Positions 1 to 6,653 are shown, counted from the first letter of the stretch. The stretch is DNA of 7,463 bases from an uncultured Clostridia bacterium (GCA_947177115.1 CAMWTG010000134.1:1-7463); one strand, 5' to 3'. Program-made: numbers and translations. The notes: generated by a model from the sequence alone, not told the origin.

Positions 1-70
1 TTCTGTCCCCTTTTCTGTTTTTGACTTCCTTTAACTGCGTGTTTGGACACTCCCTCTCCGCCGTTATGCA

Positions 71-99
71 TTGACAGCAGCGGCTATGTATGCTATATT
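71..99 (+). promoter_or_regulatory. Sigma-A-type promoter of the FecCD operon
   Basis: A consensus -35 TTGACA (71-76) is followed after 17 nt by TATATT (94-99), a five-of-six match to the -10, with an extended-10 TG at 91-92. Transcription should start near 106, leaving a leader of about 85 nt before the permease start. The leader holds a perfect 10-bp palindrome TTTTTAAAAA (115-124), probably just AT-rich. I see no Fur box and no GTTAG-N6-CTAAC box here, unlike upstream of feo. A separate promoter directly before the permease means a binding-protein gene, if one lies left of the window, need not share this transcript. Positions 1-70 show no gene. Confidence 0.75.
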
Positions 100-192
100 T
101 TGAGAAGCGAATTGTTTTTAAAAATATAACGATGTTTGCATCATAGCACTGCTTACCATCGTCTGTCAAGAAAAAACGAAAGCGGGGCGTCT

Positions 193-1233
193 ATGCCGCA
201 GGAACATGTTGAAATTCAAAACGAGGCCCTCCAGCGCCGGCGGTACCGGCTGCTGATGCTGGGAATGCTGGCGTTCCTGATCGCCGCCGTTCTGTTCTCC
301 TTCTGGGTGGGCTACTATCCGCTGACCCCCCTTCAGGTCGTGCAGGCCTTTCTCAGCCGGCTCGGCTGGCGGGGGGACGTCCTGCCCCAGGCGGTGACGA
401 TCTTCTGGAACATCCGCCTGCCCCGCATTCTGTCGGCGGTCCTGATCGGGGCCTCCCTGTCGGTGGCGGGAGCCGCTTATCAGGGGATCTTCCGCAATCC
501 CCTGGTCTCTCCGGACATTCTCGGCGTGTCCTCCGGAGCCAGCCTGGGGGCGGCCTTCGCCATTCTCTGCGGGGCATCCAACGGGACGGTCCAGCTGGCC
601 GCCTTTCTGGGCGGCGTAGCGGCGGTGTCGGCATCCTGTCTGATCAGCCGCAGGTCGGCCCATTCCCAGACCCTGAGCATGATCCTTGTGGGCTCCATGA
701 TGATGGCCCTGTGCAATGCCGGGGTCACGATGATCAAATATATCGCCGATCCCAACGATGTCCTGCAGCAGATCACCTTCTGGCTCATGGGCAGCCTGAC
801 CAAAACGGACATGGACGCCCTCCGCTGGAGCGCCGTGCCGATGGCCATCGGACTGGCGGTCATTCTGCTCCTGCGCTGGCGGGTCAACCTGCTCACACTT
901 GATGAGGAGGAGGCCAGGAGCCTGGGTATCAATGTGCGCCGGGACCGGCTGGTATTCATTGCCGCCTCCACGCTGCTCAGCGCGGCAGCCGTGTGTCTGG
1001 GCGGGCTTATCGGCTGGGTGGGGCTGATGATCCCCCATATGGCCCGGGCCCTGACAGGGGCGGACTATAGCCGCCTCATCCCCGCCAGCGCCATGATGGG
1101 CGCGGCCTATCTGCTGCTCATGGACGATCTGGCGCGGTCTATCCTGGCTATGGAGCTGCCGATCGGCGTGGTGACCGCCGTCATGGGCGCGCCCTTTTTT
1201 GTCTGGCTGATCATCAAGAGAAGGGAGGCGTGA
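193..1233 (+). CDS. FecCD-type iron/siderophore/B12 ABC transporter permease
   Basis: This is a polytopic inner-membrane permease (346 aa from this start, the usual FecCD/BtuC length) for a metal-chelate importer: iron-siderophore, haem or cobamide. What shows this: a short basic N-terminus, a first membrane helix at about residues 20-40, the family block RLPR (75-78) followed by a Gly/Ala-rich helix and QGIFRNPLVSP (97-107), a cytoplasmic coupling loop with acidic EEEARSLG (about 238-245), and the C-terminal GLIGWVGLMIPHMAR segment (about 270-284). The frame is open back to a TTG at 136, but that has no ribosome binding site and adds an unlikely polar tail. I prefer ATG 193, although its own Shine-Dalgarno (GCGGGG) is weak. 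The ATPase starts 3 nt after the stop. The substrate cannot be told from sequence, and no binding protein is present in the window. Confidence 0.93.
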   Translation: MPQEHVEIQNEALQRRRYRLLMLGMLAFLIAAVLFSFWVGYYPLTPLQVVQAFLSRLGWRGDVLPQAVTIFWNIRLPRILSAVLIGASLSVAGAAYQGIFRNPLVSPDILGVSSGASLGAAFAILCGASNGTVQLAAFLGGVAAVSASCLISRRSAHSQTLSMILVGSMMMALCNAGVTMIKYIADPNDVLQQITFWLMGSLTKTDMDALRWSAVPMAIGLAVILLLRWRVNLLTLDEEEARSLGINVRRDRLVFIAASTLLSAAAVCLGGLIGWVGLMIPHMARALTGADYSRLIPASAMMGAAYLLLMDDLARSILAMELPIGVVTAVMGAPFFVWLIIKRREA

Positions 1234-1236
1234 ACC

Positions 1237-2040
1237 ATGCTGCTGGAGCTTCAGGACGTCCGGGGCGGCTATGGAGGCGCGGACGTGGTCAAGGGCGTCA
1301 GCTGCCGCGCCGGCAGGGGGGATATTCTCTGCCTGCTGGGACCTAACGGCTGCGGCAAGACCACCCTGTTCCGGCTGCTGCTGGGTTCCCTCCCGCTGCG
1401 CGGCGGACGCATCCGCATCGATGGCCGCGAAACATCGCGCCTCACCCCCAGAGAGCTGGCAAATCTGATCGCCTACATTCCGCAGCACCATACGCCTATT
1501 TTCTCCTATACGGTGCTGGATGTGGTCGTCATGGGCCGGGCGGCCCATTTTTCCCCATTCGATGCGCCCAAATCCGTTGACCGCGAAGCCGCTTTTGCCG
1601 CCCTGGAGAAGGTGAACGCTCTCCACCTGGCAAACCGGAAATACACCGCCCTCAGCGGCGGGCAGCGGCAATTGGCTCTGATTGCCCGGGCGATCTGCCA
1701 ATCGGCCAAGGTGTTCGTCATGGACGAGCCGGAGGCCAGCCTGGACTATGCCAATCACCAGCTTTTGATGGAGGTGGTGGCGGACCTGGCGGCAAAGGGC
1801 TACTGCGTGGTGCTGTCCACCCACAGCCCGGAGCATCCCGCCTCCACCGGCAGCAAGGTCCTTTTGATGAAGGAGGGCTGTGTGGTTGGCTTCGGCTCTC
1901 CGGGAGACATCATCACACCGGAAAACCTGGAACTGGCATACGGCATCCCCATGGACGTTGTGACCGTCCGGGACCGGTACGGAACGGAGCGGTCCGTCTG
2001 CCTGCCGGTCAAACAACAAAACAGGAGGGACAGCATATGA
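1237..2040 (+). CDS. FecE/BtuD-type ABC transporter ATP-binding protein
   Basis: This is the cytoplasmic ATPase that powers the adjacent FecCD permease (267 aa, normal for the family). All nucleotide-binding motifs are intact: Walker A GPNGCGKT (35-42), Q-loop Gln83 in IPQHH, signature LSGGQ (139-143), Walker B VFVMDEP (159-165), D-loop SLD (168-170) and switch His196 in LSTHSPEH. The stretch between signature and D-loop is orthodox, though the common DEPT is DEPE here. The C-terminal part (about 205-267) fits the short regulatory tail of siderophore-type ATPases. A ribosome binding site AGGGAGG lies about 9 nt upstream of the ATG. Its stop overlaps the start of the NTPase gene (ATGA at 2037-2040), which implies translational coupling. 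Confidence 0.95.
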   Translation: MLLELQDVRGGYGGADVVKGVSCRAGRGDILCLLGPNGCGKTTLFRLLLGSLPLRGGRIRIDGRETSRLTPRELANLIAYIPQHHTPIFSYTVLDVVVMGRAAHFSPFDAPKSVDREAAFAALEKVNALHLANRKYTALSGGQRQLALIARAICQSAKVFVMDEPEASLDYANHQLLMEVVADLAAKGYCVVLSTHSPEHPASTGSKVLLMKEGCVVGFGSPGDIITPENLELAYGIPMDVVTVRDRYGTERSVCLPVKQQNRRDSI

Positions 2041-2585
2041 CGCACGCCTTGATCGTTGGTTCCCGCGGCGTAGGAAAAAGTACGCTGATCCGCCGCTTGT
2101 TGCAGGAGCTGGACCGCCCTGTCTGCGGCTTTGAGACAAAAAAAGAAACCGCCCCAGCGGACGATGCGCTGGGCTCCCCCACCTATATCTACCCCGTAGG
2201 CGAGCCGCGCCGCCGTACGGAGGAAAATCTGTTGGGCCGCTGCAAGGCCGGACGCTTTGACACCCGGCCCGGCGCCTTTGACCGCTTTGCGCCTGTGCTG
2301 CTCCGCCCGGTCCCGGCAGGGGCGGTGCTCCTCTTTGATGAACTGGGCTTCATGGAATCCCGGGAAAAGGCGTTCTGTGATGCGGTGCTGTCCCGGCTGG
2401 ACGGAGATACCCTGGTCATTGCCGCAGTGAAGGACAAGGATCTTCCCTTTCTGGAGGCCGTGCGGTCCCATCCGAAGTGCCGGTGTTTCCATATCACGCG
2501 GGAAAACCGGGACGCGCTTTATGATGAAGTACTGCGTTTTGTGCGGGAACAACTTGGCGGCTGTCCGGACAGGAGGGGCGAATGA
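2037..2585 (+). CDS. THEP1-like P-loop nucleoside-triphosphatase (NTPase_1 family)
   Basis: A small soluble P-loop NTPase of 182 aa, close to the usual THEP1 length. Walker A is GSRGVGKS (8-15), followed by GFETKKE (31-37), the counterpart of the GF-T-E segment in this family. Walker B is VLLFDELGFME (97-107), a variant of the family's DEIGKME. ITRENRD (143-149) matches the conserved T-ENRD near the C-terminus. Family members hydrolyse NTPs slowly in vitro and their cellular role is unsettled. Placement between a metal-chelate ABC ATPase and a methyltransferase, with 4-nt overlaps on both sides, suggests a role in handling or modifying the imported compound; that is inference. AGGAGG at 2023-2028 gives 8 nt spacing to the ATG. 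It lacks the ABC signature, so it is not a second transporter ATPase. Confidence 0.85.
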   Translation: MTHALIVGSRGVGKSTLIRRLLQELDRPVCGFETKKETAPADDALGSPTYIYPVGEPRRRTEENLLGRCKAGRFDTRPGAFDRFAPVLLRPVPAGAVLLFDELGFMESREKAFCDAVLSRLDGDTLVIAAVKDKDLPFLEAVRSHPKCRCFHITRENRDALYDEVLRFVREQLGGCPDRRGE

Positions 2586-3484
2586 CGGCGTTTGACCAAT
2601 TTCCGGATGCCTGCCGGTCCCCATTCGATCCCGCGGATCTGGACCATTTCATTTCCCTTCTGGACCGCCCGCCCGTCTGCTCCGCCCGGGAGTGGGACCG
2701 GCGGGCGGACAGCTGGGAAAGCGAACGCGCCAAAAAGCGCAAGGATGACGGACGTATCACCAGCGCCATTGCATTCCTGGAGCAGAGGGGCGTCCTGCAC
2801 AGCGGCTGTGATGTCGCCGACATCGGCTGCGGCCCGGGACGTTTTGCCGCCGCTTTCGCCCGAAAGGCCCGCCGGGTGATCGGGCTGGACATATCGGAAA
2901 AAATGGCGGCCTACGGCATGGAACACATCCGGAGCCAGGGACTGACCAACGCGATGCTCCGCGTCTGTGATTTTCAGACCCTGGACATCGACCGGGAGGG
3001 GTACCGGAAGGCTTTCGATCTGGTGTTCAGCTCCATAACCCCAGCCATTCACAATATGGAGGGGTTGGTAAAGTCCATGGAGATGAGCCGGGGCTTTTGC
3101 TGCAGCATCACCCACCTTTACGAGCACAACCGGCTCCATGAGCGGATCATGCGGGAGGTCTTTGGCCGGGAACCGGTCTCCCGGTGGAACGGGCGCTGGT
3201 TTTATGCCCTGTTCAATGTACTGTTCCTGATGGGATATTATCCGGAGACCAGCTATGAAACCCGGCATCAGGAGATACCGGCGTATATTGACGGGAACTA
3301 TGTGGAATATGTCACAGCGCGCCTGCTGCCGGCAGAGGAACGCACCCGGGAGGCTGCGGCCGCGATTTCCTCCTGGCTGTACGGACACGCCGGCACAGAC
3401 GGCGTTTTGCCGGAGGTCATTGATTCCTGCTGCGGCAGGATTCTCTGGGATGTGCGGATCCGCTCCCGGCGGCAAAAGTTGTAG
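2582..3484 (+). CDS. Class I SAM-dependent methyltransferase of unknown substrate
   Basis: A 300-aa Rossmann-fold methyltransferase. Motif I is VADIGCGPGRFA (78-89), the SAM-ribose acidic residue is Asp103 in GLDIS (101-105), and motif IV is in FDLVFSSITPAIHN (145-158). An N-terminal helical region with WDRRADSW (38-45) precedes the SAM fold. A C-terminal extension of about 120 residues follows, rich in aromatics (WNGRWFYALFN, 202-212) and likely to form the substrate pocket. The extension also has paired cysteines, Cys173-Cys174 and Cys283-Cys284. The start ATG overlaps the NTPase stop (ATGA at 2582-2585), with AGGAGG 5 nt upstream. It is the last gene of the transporter operon. Because it is co-transcribed with a FecCD-type importer, its substrate may be the imported chelate or a component of it, but nothing in the sequence names that substrate. 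Confidence 0.88.
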   Translation: MTAFDQFPDACRSPFDPADLDHFISLLDRPPVCSAREWDRRADSWESERAKKRKDDGRITSAIAFLEQRGVLHSGCDVADIGCGPGRFAAAFARKARRVIGLDISEKMAAYGMEHIRSQGLTNAMLRVCDFQTLDIDREGYRKAFDLVFSSITPAIHNMEGLVKSMEMSRGFCCSITHLYEHNRLHERIMREVFGREPVSRWNGRWFYALFNVLFLMGYYPETSYETRHQEIPAYIDGNYVEYVTARLLPAEERTREAAAAISSWLYGHAGTDGVLPEVIDSCCGRILWDVRIRSRRQKL

Positions 3485-3515
3485 CCGGTAAGCGTGAAAA
3501 GCAGCAAAAGGAAAG

Positions 3516-3557
3516 ATGCCGGCAGGGGCGGGGATCACCCGCCCGCTCTGCCGGCAT
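3516..3557 (-). terminator. Strong hairpin, probable terminator of the feo operon
   Basis: Outer arms ATGCCGGCAG (3516-3525) and CTGCCGGCAT (3548-3557) are perfectly complementary. Inner arms GGGCGGG (3526-3532) and CCCGCCC (3538-3544) enclose a 5-nt loop, with a 3-nt bulge at 3545-3547. Read leftward, the stem is followed by a pyrimidine/T-rich stretch (CTTTCCTTTTGC), as expected for an intrinsic terminator after feoB. Read rightward there is no T-run, but the stem is strong enough to impede the opposing transcript as well. Confidence 0.65.
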
Positions 3558-3570
3558 GCACCCGTAATCC

Positions 3571-3599
3571 TGTGGGGGCGGATATGATCCGCCCCCACA
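3571..3599. terminator. Perfect 13-bp GC-rich hairpin between convergent operons
   Basis: TGTGGGGGCGGAT (3571-3583) and ATCCGCCCCCACA (3587-3599) form a perfect 13-bp stem around ATG. It lies between the methyltransferase stop (3484) and the feoB stop (3639). Neither side has a good T-tract, so it is either a T-less terminator element or an RNA-stabilising stem. With the neighbouring hairpin it isolates the two convergent operons. Confidence 0.5.
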
Positions 3600-3638
3600 C
3601 CGGGTCATAAATTCAGATGATCGCCATAAGCCCACCGA

Positions 3639-6026
3639 TCATTTCGCGGCGGCGGCTACAGAACTCAGCTGCCGGGACCGCTCCTCTCCCTGATAGCCCT
3701 TGCGGACCAGCAGGCAGATGATTGCAGCCAGCGCGGCCAGGGCAACGACCGTCCACGGGCCGAATCCCACCGTACCGGTAAGCAGTCCGCCGATCTGGTA
3801 GACGATCAGGGCGGTCACATAGGCAAACCCGCACATATAGCCGATAGCGGCCCACGTCCACTTCGCATTGTTCATCTCCCGCTTGATCGCTCCCATGGCG
3901 GCGAAGCAGGGTGCGCACAACAGGTTGAACACCATGAAAGAGTAAGCGGACACGGCGGTAAAGGCCATGGCGATGTTGGCGACCAGGTCGCCGGGGTAAA
4001 ACACCTGCATGGTACTGACCACTTCCTCCTTGGCGATCAGCCCGGTGATGGTGGCAACGGCGGCCTGCCAGGTGCCAAAGCCCAGCGGGACAAAGATCAC
4101 GGCGATCACGCTGCCCACCGAGGCCAGCAGGGAGGCATCGCTGTCCTCCACCCAGCCAAAGCCGTTTCCGCTAAAGCCAAAATTACTGAGGAACCAGAGG
4201 ATCATGGTGGACAGGAGGATAATGGTCCCCGCCCGCTTGATAAAGGACCAGCCGCGCTCCCATGTGGAGCGCAGGACATTGCCGGCAGAGGGGGCATGGT
4301 AGGCGGGCAGCTCCATAACGAAGGGGGCGGGTTCCCCGGCAAACGCCTTGCATTTCTTCAGCATGATGCCGGAGATCACTACAGCAGCCACGCCGATGAA
4401 GTAGGCGGAGGCAGCGACCAGGGCAGAGCCTCCGAACAGCGCCCCGGCAAAGAGGGCGATGATGGGCATTTTCGCGCCGCAGGGAACGAACCCGGTGGTC
4501 ATGATGGTCATTTTCCGATCCCTGTCCTGCTCAATGGTCCGGGATGCCATGATGCCGGGGACGCCGCAGCCGGTGGCCACCAGCATGGGAATGAAGCTCT
4601 TGCCGCTCAGACCGAAGCGGCGGAAAATGCGGTCCATGATAAAGGCGATCCGGGCCATATAGCCCACATCCTCCAGAATGGCCAGCAGCAGGAACAGCAC
4701 CAGCATCTGCGGCACGAAGCCCAGGACGGCGCCTACGCCGCCTACAATGCCGTCCAGGATCAGGGACGCCAGCGCCCCGCCGACCCCCATGGCATTCAGG
4801 GCGTTTTCGATCAGTACAGGCAGGCCGGGGATCCAGGTCCCGTAGCCGGCAGGATCGGGCTCCTCCACATTGAGGGCTTCCGCGTAGCTTTCCGATGTGA
4901 CCTCCAGCACGTTGACCTCGCCAGCATCGGCATCATAGAGATACGCCTCGGACTCTCCGGCCTCGTATGCCTCGATAATGGCGGAGGCCTCCTCGAACGC
5001 GCCTGCGGCCTCATCGTAGCCATCCACATCCGAACCGGAGAAGGGGAGGAACCAGCCGTCTCCAAACAGTCCATCATTGGCCCAATCGGTGGCGGCGGTA
5101 CCAACGGAAATGCCCCAGCCGCCCATAGCGAGGGCGTACACCAGGAACATCACTGCCACAAAGATGGGCAGGGCCAGAATCCGGTTGGTGACGATCTGGT
5201 CGATCTTGTCGGAGACGGACAGGCTGCCCTTGGCCGCTTTCTTCTTCACGGCCCTGGTCACAACAGAGTTGATGTACGCGTACCGCTGGTTGGTGATAAT
5301 GCTCTCGGCATCATCGTCCAGCTCCCTCTCGCAGTCAGCAATATGTTCTTCCAGGTGGGCTCTCAAGTCGGAGGAGAGGTCCAGCTCCTCCATCACCTTC
5401 CCGTCCCGCTCAAAGATTTTGATGGCATACCAGCGCAGATAGCCCTCCGCCACCCTGCCTTGGATGGATTCCTCAATGTGGGCCAAAGCGTGCTCCACGC
5501 TGCCGGTGAACACATGGGGCAGCTCGGCCGTCTGATGGCGCTGCGCCAGGGACACGGCCTTTTCTGCGGCTTCCATGCCGCCCTCCCCCTTGAGCGCGCT
5601 CATTTCCACCACTTCACAGCCCAGAGCGCCGCCCAGCTTGGCCAAATCGATGGCATCGCCGTTTTTCCGAACCAGATCGATCATGTTCACCGCGACTACT
5701 ACGGGCAGGCCCAGCTCAATGAGCTGCGTGGTGAGGTACAGGTTGCGCTCGATATTGGTGCCGTCCACAATGTTGAGGATGGCGTCCGGCTTCTCCTTTA
5801 CCAGATAGCTCCGGGCCACCACCTCCTCCAGGGTATAGGGGGACAGGGAGTAGATGCCGGGCAGATCCTGAATGACCACATCCTTGCGGCCCTTCAGCTT
5901 GCCCTCCTTCTTCTCTACCGTGACCCCCGGCCAGTTGCCCACATACTGGCTGGAGCCGGTCAGGGCGTTGAACAAAGTCGTCTTTCCGCAGTTGGGATTG
6001 CCTGCCAGGGCAATTTTCAAGTCCAT
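3639..6026 (-). CDS. feoB: Ferrous iron transport protein B (FeoB)
   Basis: A 795-aa inner-membrane Fe(II) transporter with an N-terminal GTPase domain. The G motifs are complete: G1 GNPNCGKTT (9-17), G2 with Thr36 in WPGVTVE, G3 DLPG (54-57), G4 NMID (114-117) and G5 SAL (143-145). A helical GDI-like region spans about 170-265. The membrane core begins near residue 283. Conserved gate segments are GCGVPGIMASR (486-496, Cys487), PCGAKMPI (515-522, Cys516), KEEVV (666-670) and CAPC (704-707). Between the first and second helices lies a long acidic insert (about 311-400) without any Lys, Arg or His. The C-terminus ends in a short alanine run and Lys. AAAGGAGAG lies about 7 nt upstream of ATG 6026. 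It follows feoA by 84 nt, with a putative metalloregulator box in that gap, so it may be controlled separately from feoA. Confidence 0.97.
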   Translation of the reverse strand: MDLKIALAGNPNCGKTTLFNALTGSSQYVGNWPGVTVEKKEGKLKGRKDVVIQDLPGIYSLSPYTLEEVVARSYLVKEKPDAILNIVDGTNIERNLYLTTQLIELGLPVVVAVNMIDLVRKNGDAIDLAKLGGALGCEVVEMSALKGEGGMEAAEKAVSLAQRHQTAELPHVFTGSVEHALAHIEESIQGRVAEGYLRWYAIKIFERDGKVMEELDLSSDLRAHLEEHIADCERELDDDAESIITNQRYAYINSVVTRAVKKKAAKGSLSVSDKIDQIVTNRILALPIFVAVMFLVYALAMGGWGISVGTAATDWANDGLFGDGWFLPFSGSDVDGYDEAAGAFEEASAIIEAYEAGESEAYLYDADAGEVNVLEVTSESYAEALNVEEPDPAGYGTWIPGLPVLIENALNAMGVGGALASLILDGIVGGVGAVLGFVPQMLVLFLLLAILEDVGYMARIAFIMDRIFRRFGLSGKSFIPMLVATGCGVPGIMASRTIEQDRDRKMTIMTTGFVPCGAKMPIIALFAGALFGGSALVAASAYFIGVAAVVISGIMLKKCKAFAGEPAPFVMELPAYHAPSAGNVLRSTWERGWSFIKRAGTIILLSTMILWFLSNFGFSGNGFGWVEDSDASLLASVGSVIAVIFVPLGFGTWQAAVATITGLIAKEEVVSTMQVFYPGDLVANIAMAFTAVSAYSFMVFNLLCAPCFAAMGAIKREMNNAKWTWAAIGYMCGFAYVTALIVYQIGGLLTGTVGFGPWTVVALAALAAIICLLVRKGYQGEERSRQLSSVAAAAK

Positions 6027-6048
6027 ATGGATTCTCTCCTTTCAAAAT

Positions 6049-6064
6049 GTTAGTCAAAGCTAAC
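6049..6064. promoter_or_regulatory. Metalloregulator-type box upstream of feoB (GTTAG-N6-CTAAC)
   Basis: GTTAG (6049-6053), six bases TCAAAG, then CTAAC (6060-6064): the same arms and spacing as the boxes upstream of the operon. It sits about 7 nt upstream of the feoB Shine-Dalgarno (6033-6042), inside the feoA-feoB gap. I see no convincing -35/-10 pair here, so a bound repressor could act as a roadblock to read-through. Assignment to a DtxR/IdeR/MntR-like regulator is inferred from the feo context and resemblance to TTAG...CTAA sites of that family. Confidence 0.6.
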
Positions 6065-6081
6065 GCAAAGCGCAAATAACA

Positions 6082-6096
6082 GCGGCCTCCCGCCGC
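6082..6096 (-). other. Small hairpin in the feoA-feoB gap
   Basis: GCGGC (6082-6086) and GCCGC (6092-6096) flank a 5-nt loop. In the leftward transcript the stem is followed by TGTTATTTG, a weak T-rich run, 15 nt after the feoA stop. It could be a leaky terminator that lowers feoB relative to feoA. The stem is only 5 bp, so this is tentative. Confidence 0.3.
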
Positions 6097-6110
6097 GTTG
6101 GTTGACCGGA

Positions 6111-6332
6111 CTACCGGACTTCGATCATTTCCGCATCTCCCTTGCGGACAGACAGTTCATAGCCCCGGACGTTCAATTCCATAGGATCGCCCAGCGGGGC
6201 CACCTTGCGCACAAAGATCTCCACGCCTTTGGTGATGCCCATGTCCATAATGCGGCGCTTCACAGGACCTTCCCCGTGGAGCCGCGCCACAACAACCGTT
6301 TCTCCAACTCTTGCGTCCTTCAGCGTTTTCAT
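6111..6332 (-). CDS. feoA: FeoA, ferrous iron transport accessory protein
   Basis: A 73-aa cytoplasmic SH3-like protein that assists FeoB. The central RRIMDMGITKGVEI (26-39) matches the family's R-L-D-GI-G-V core, and PLGDPMEL (46-53) followed by RGYELSVRKGDAEMIEV (56-72) is the canonical FeoA ending. An excellent ribosome binding site AAGGAGGAGAG (6336-6346) precedes the ATG. It lies 25 nt after the other FeoA-like gene and 84 nt before feoB, on the same strand. Of the two FeoA-type proteins here, this is the closer match to classical FeoA. Confidence 0.93.
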   Translation of the reverse strand: MKTLKDARVGETVVVARLHGEGPVKRRIMDMGITKGVEIFVRKVAPLGDPMELNVRGYELSVRKGDAEMIEVR

Positions 6333-6357
6333 TTGCTCTCCTCCTTATTATAGCATC

Positions 6358-6570
6358 TTAGACCATGATCCGGTTTGCCATGGTCTTGTCCAGCGCGATC
6401 CGGCTGTCCTTTATCTGTACGATCAGATTCCCCGCCATCTCGCTCACCACCGTTACATCGCTGTCCACCACAAACCCCAGCTCCGCCAGATGCTGGCGCA
6501 CCTCGTCCCTGCCGGAAATTTTGCGGATCATGACGGTCTCTCCCGGCTTCGCCATTGTCAGCGGCATCAT
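6358..6570 (-). CDS. Second FeoA-domain protein, first gene of the feo operon
   Basis: A 70-aa protein of the FeoA SH3-like family but clearly divergent from the FeoA encoded next to it. Conserved features are KPGETVMI (8-15), HLAELGFVVDSDVTVV (27-42) and the terminal block IVQIKDSRIALDKTMANRI (50-68). It lacks the PLGDP-ELNVRG segment of the other copy. Two adjacent ATGs (6570 and 6567) could start it. GGGAGGCG about 7 nt upstream favours the first. It is the promoter-proximal gene, with a leader of roughly 50 nt that contains an operator-like box. Tandem feoA genes before feoB are common in Clostridia. The second copy may act on FeoB or as part of a complex with FeoA, but its distinct role is not known. 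Confidence 0.9.
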   Translation of the reverse strand: MMPLTMAKPGETVMIRKISGRDEVRQHLAELGFVVDSDVTVVSEMAGNLIVQIKDSRIALDKTMANRIMV

Positions 6571-6594
6571 TTCTTCGCCTCCCTCTGCTACGAA

Positions 6595-6610
6595 GTTAGC
6601 AACCTCTAAC
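6595..6610. promoter_or_regulatory. Metalloregulator-type box in the feo leader
   Basis: GTTAG (6595-6599), CAACCT, CTAAC (6606-6610), extending to 6-bp arms AGTTAG/CTAACT (6594-6611). It lies just downstream of the predicted transcription start of the feo operon and about 25 bp from the first start codon, a position suited to repression. Its centre is 31 bp (about three helical turns) from the box over the -10. Confidence 0.65.
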
Positions 6611-6624
6611 TCCGTGTCGGCTTT

Positions 6625-6653
6625 AGTTTACTAAAACTAACCGCCGTTGTCAA
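6625..6653 (-). promoter_or_regulatory. Sigma-A-type promoter of the feo operon
   Basis: On the minus strand TTGACA (6653-6648) is a perfect -35. After a 17-nt spacer comes TAAACT (6630-6625), a four-of-six -10. Transcription would begin near 6618, leaving a leader of about 48 nt before the first feo gene. Putative operators overlap the -10 (6626-6641), sit just downstream (6595-6610) and upstream (6683-6698), consistent with metal-dependent repression. Confidence 0.7.
6626..6641. promoter_or_regulatory. Degenerate metalloregulator box overlapping the feo -10
   Basis: GTTTA (6626-6630), CTAAAA, CTAAC (6637-6641): the right arm is exact and the left arm differs at two bases from GTTAG. A better symmetric reading of the same place is TTAGTTT-ACTA-AAACTAA (6623-6640), 7-bp perfect arms. 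Either way the site covers the -10 and part of the spacer of the feo promoter, so occupancy would block RNA polymerase. Confidence 0.5.

Noticed and set aside
136..192. TTG start at 136 giving a 19-residue longer permease
   Set aside because: There is no ribosome binding site before the TTG, and the added residues are polar and unlike FecCD N-termini. ATG 193 gives the normal length.
166..2139. Minus-strand open frame of 657 codons
   Set aside because: It is antisense to the permease and ATPase, which have intact family motifs and ribosome binding sites. The translation is low-complexity, rich in Gln, His, Gly and Arg, as expected for a shadow of GC-rich genes.
1800..3598. Minus-strand open frames of 274 and 359 codons opposite the NTPase and methyltransferase
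   Set aside because: They mirror the two coding frames that carry Walker and SAM motifs, and show no motifs of their own.
4296..6053. Plus-strand open frame of 585 codons
   Set aside because: It is fully antisense to feoB, has no recognisable domain and shows a His/Gly/Gln-rich composition typical of a shadow frame.
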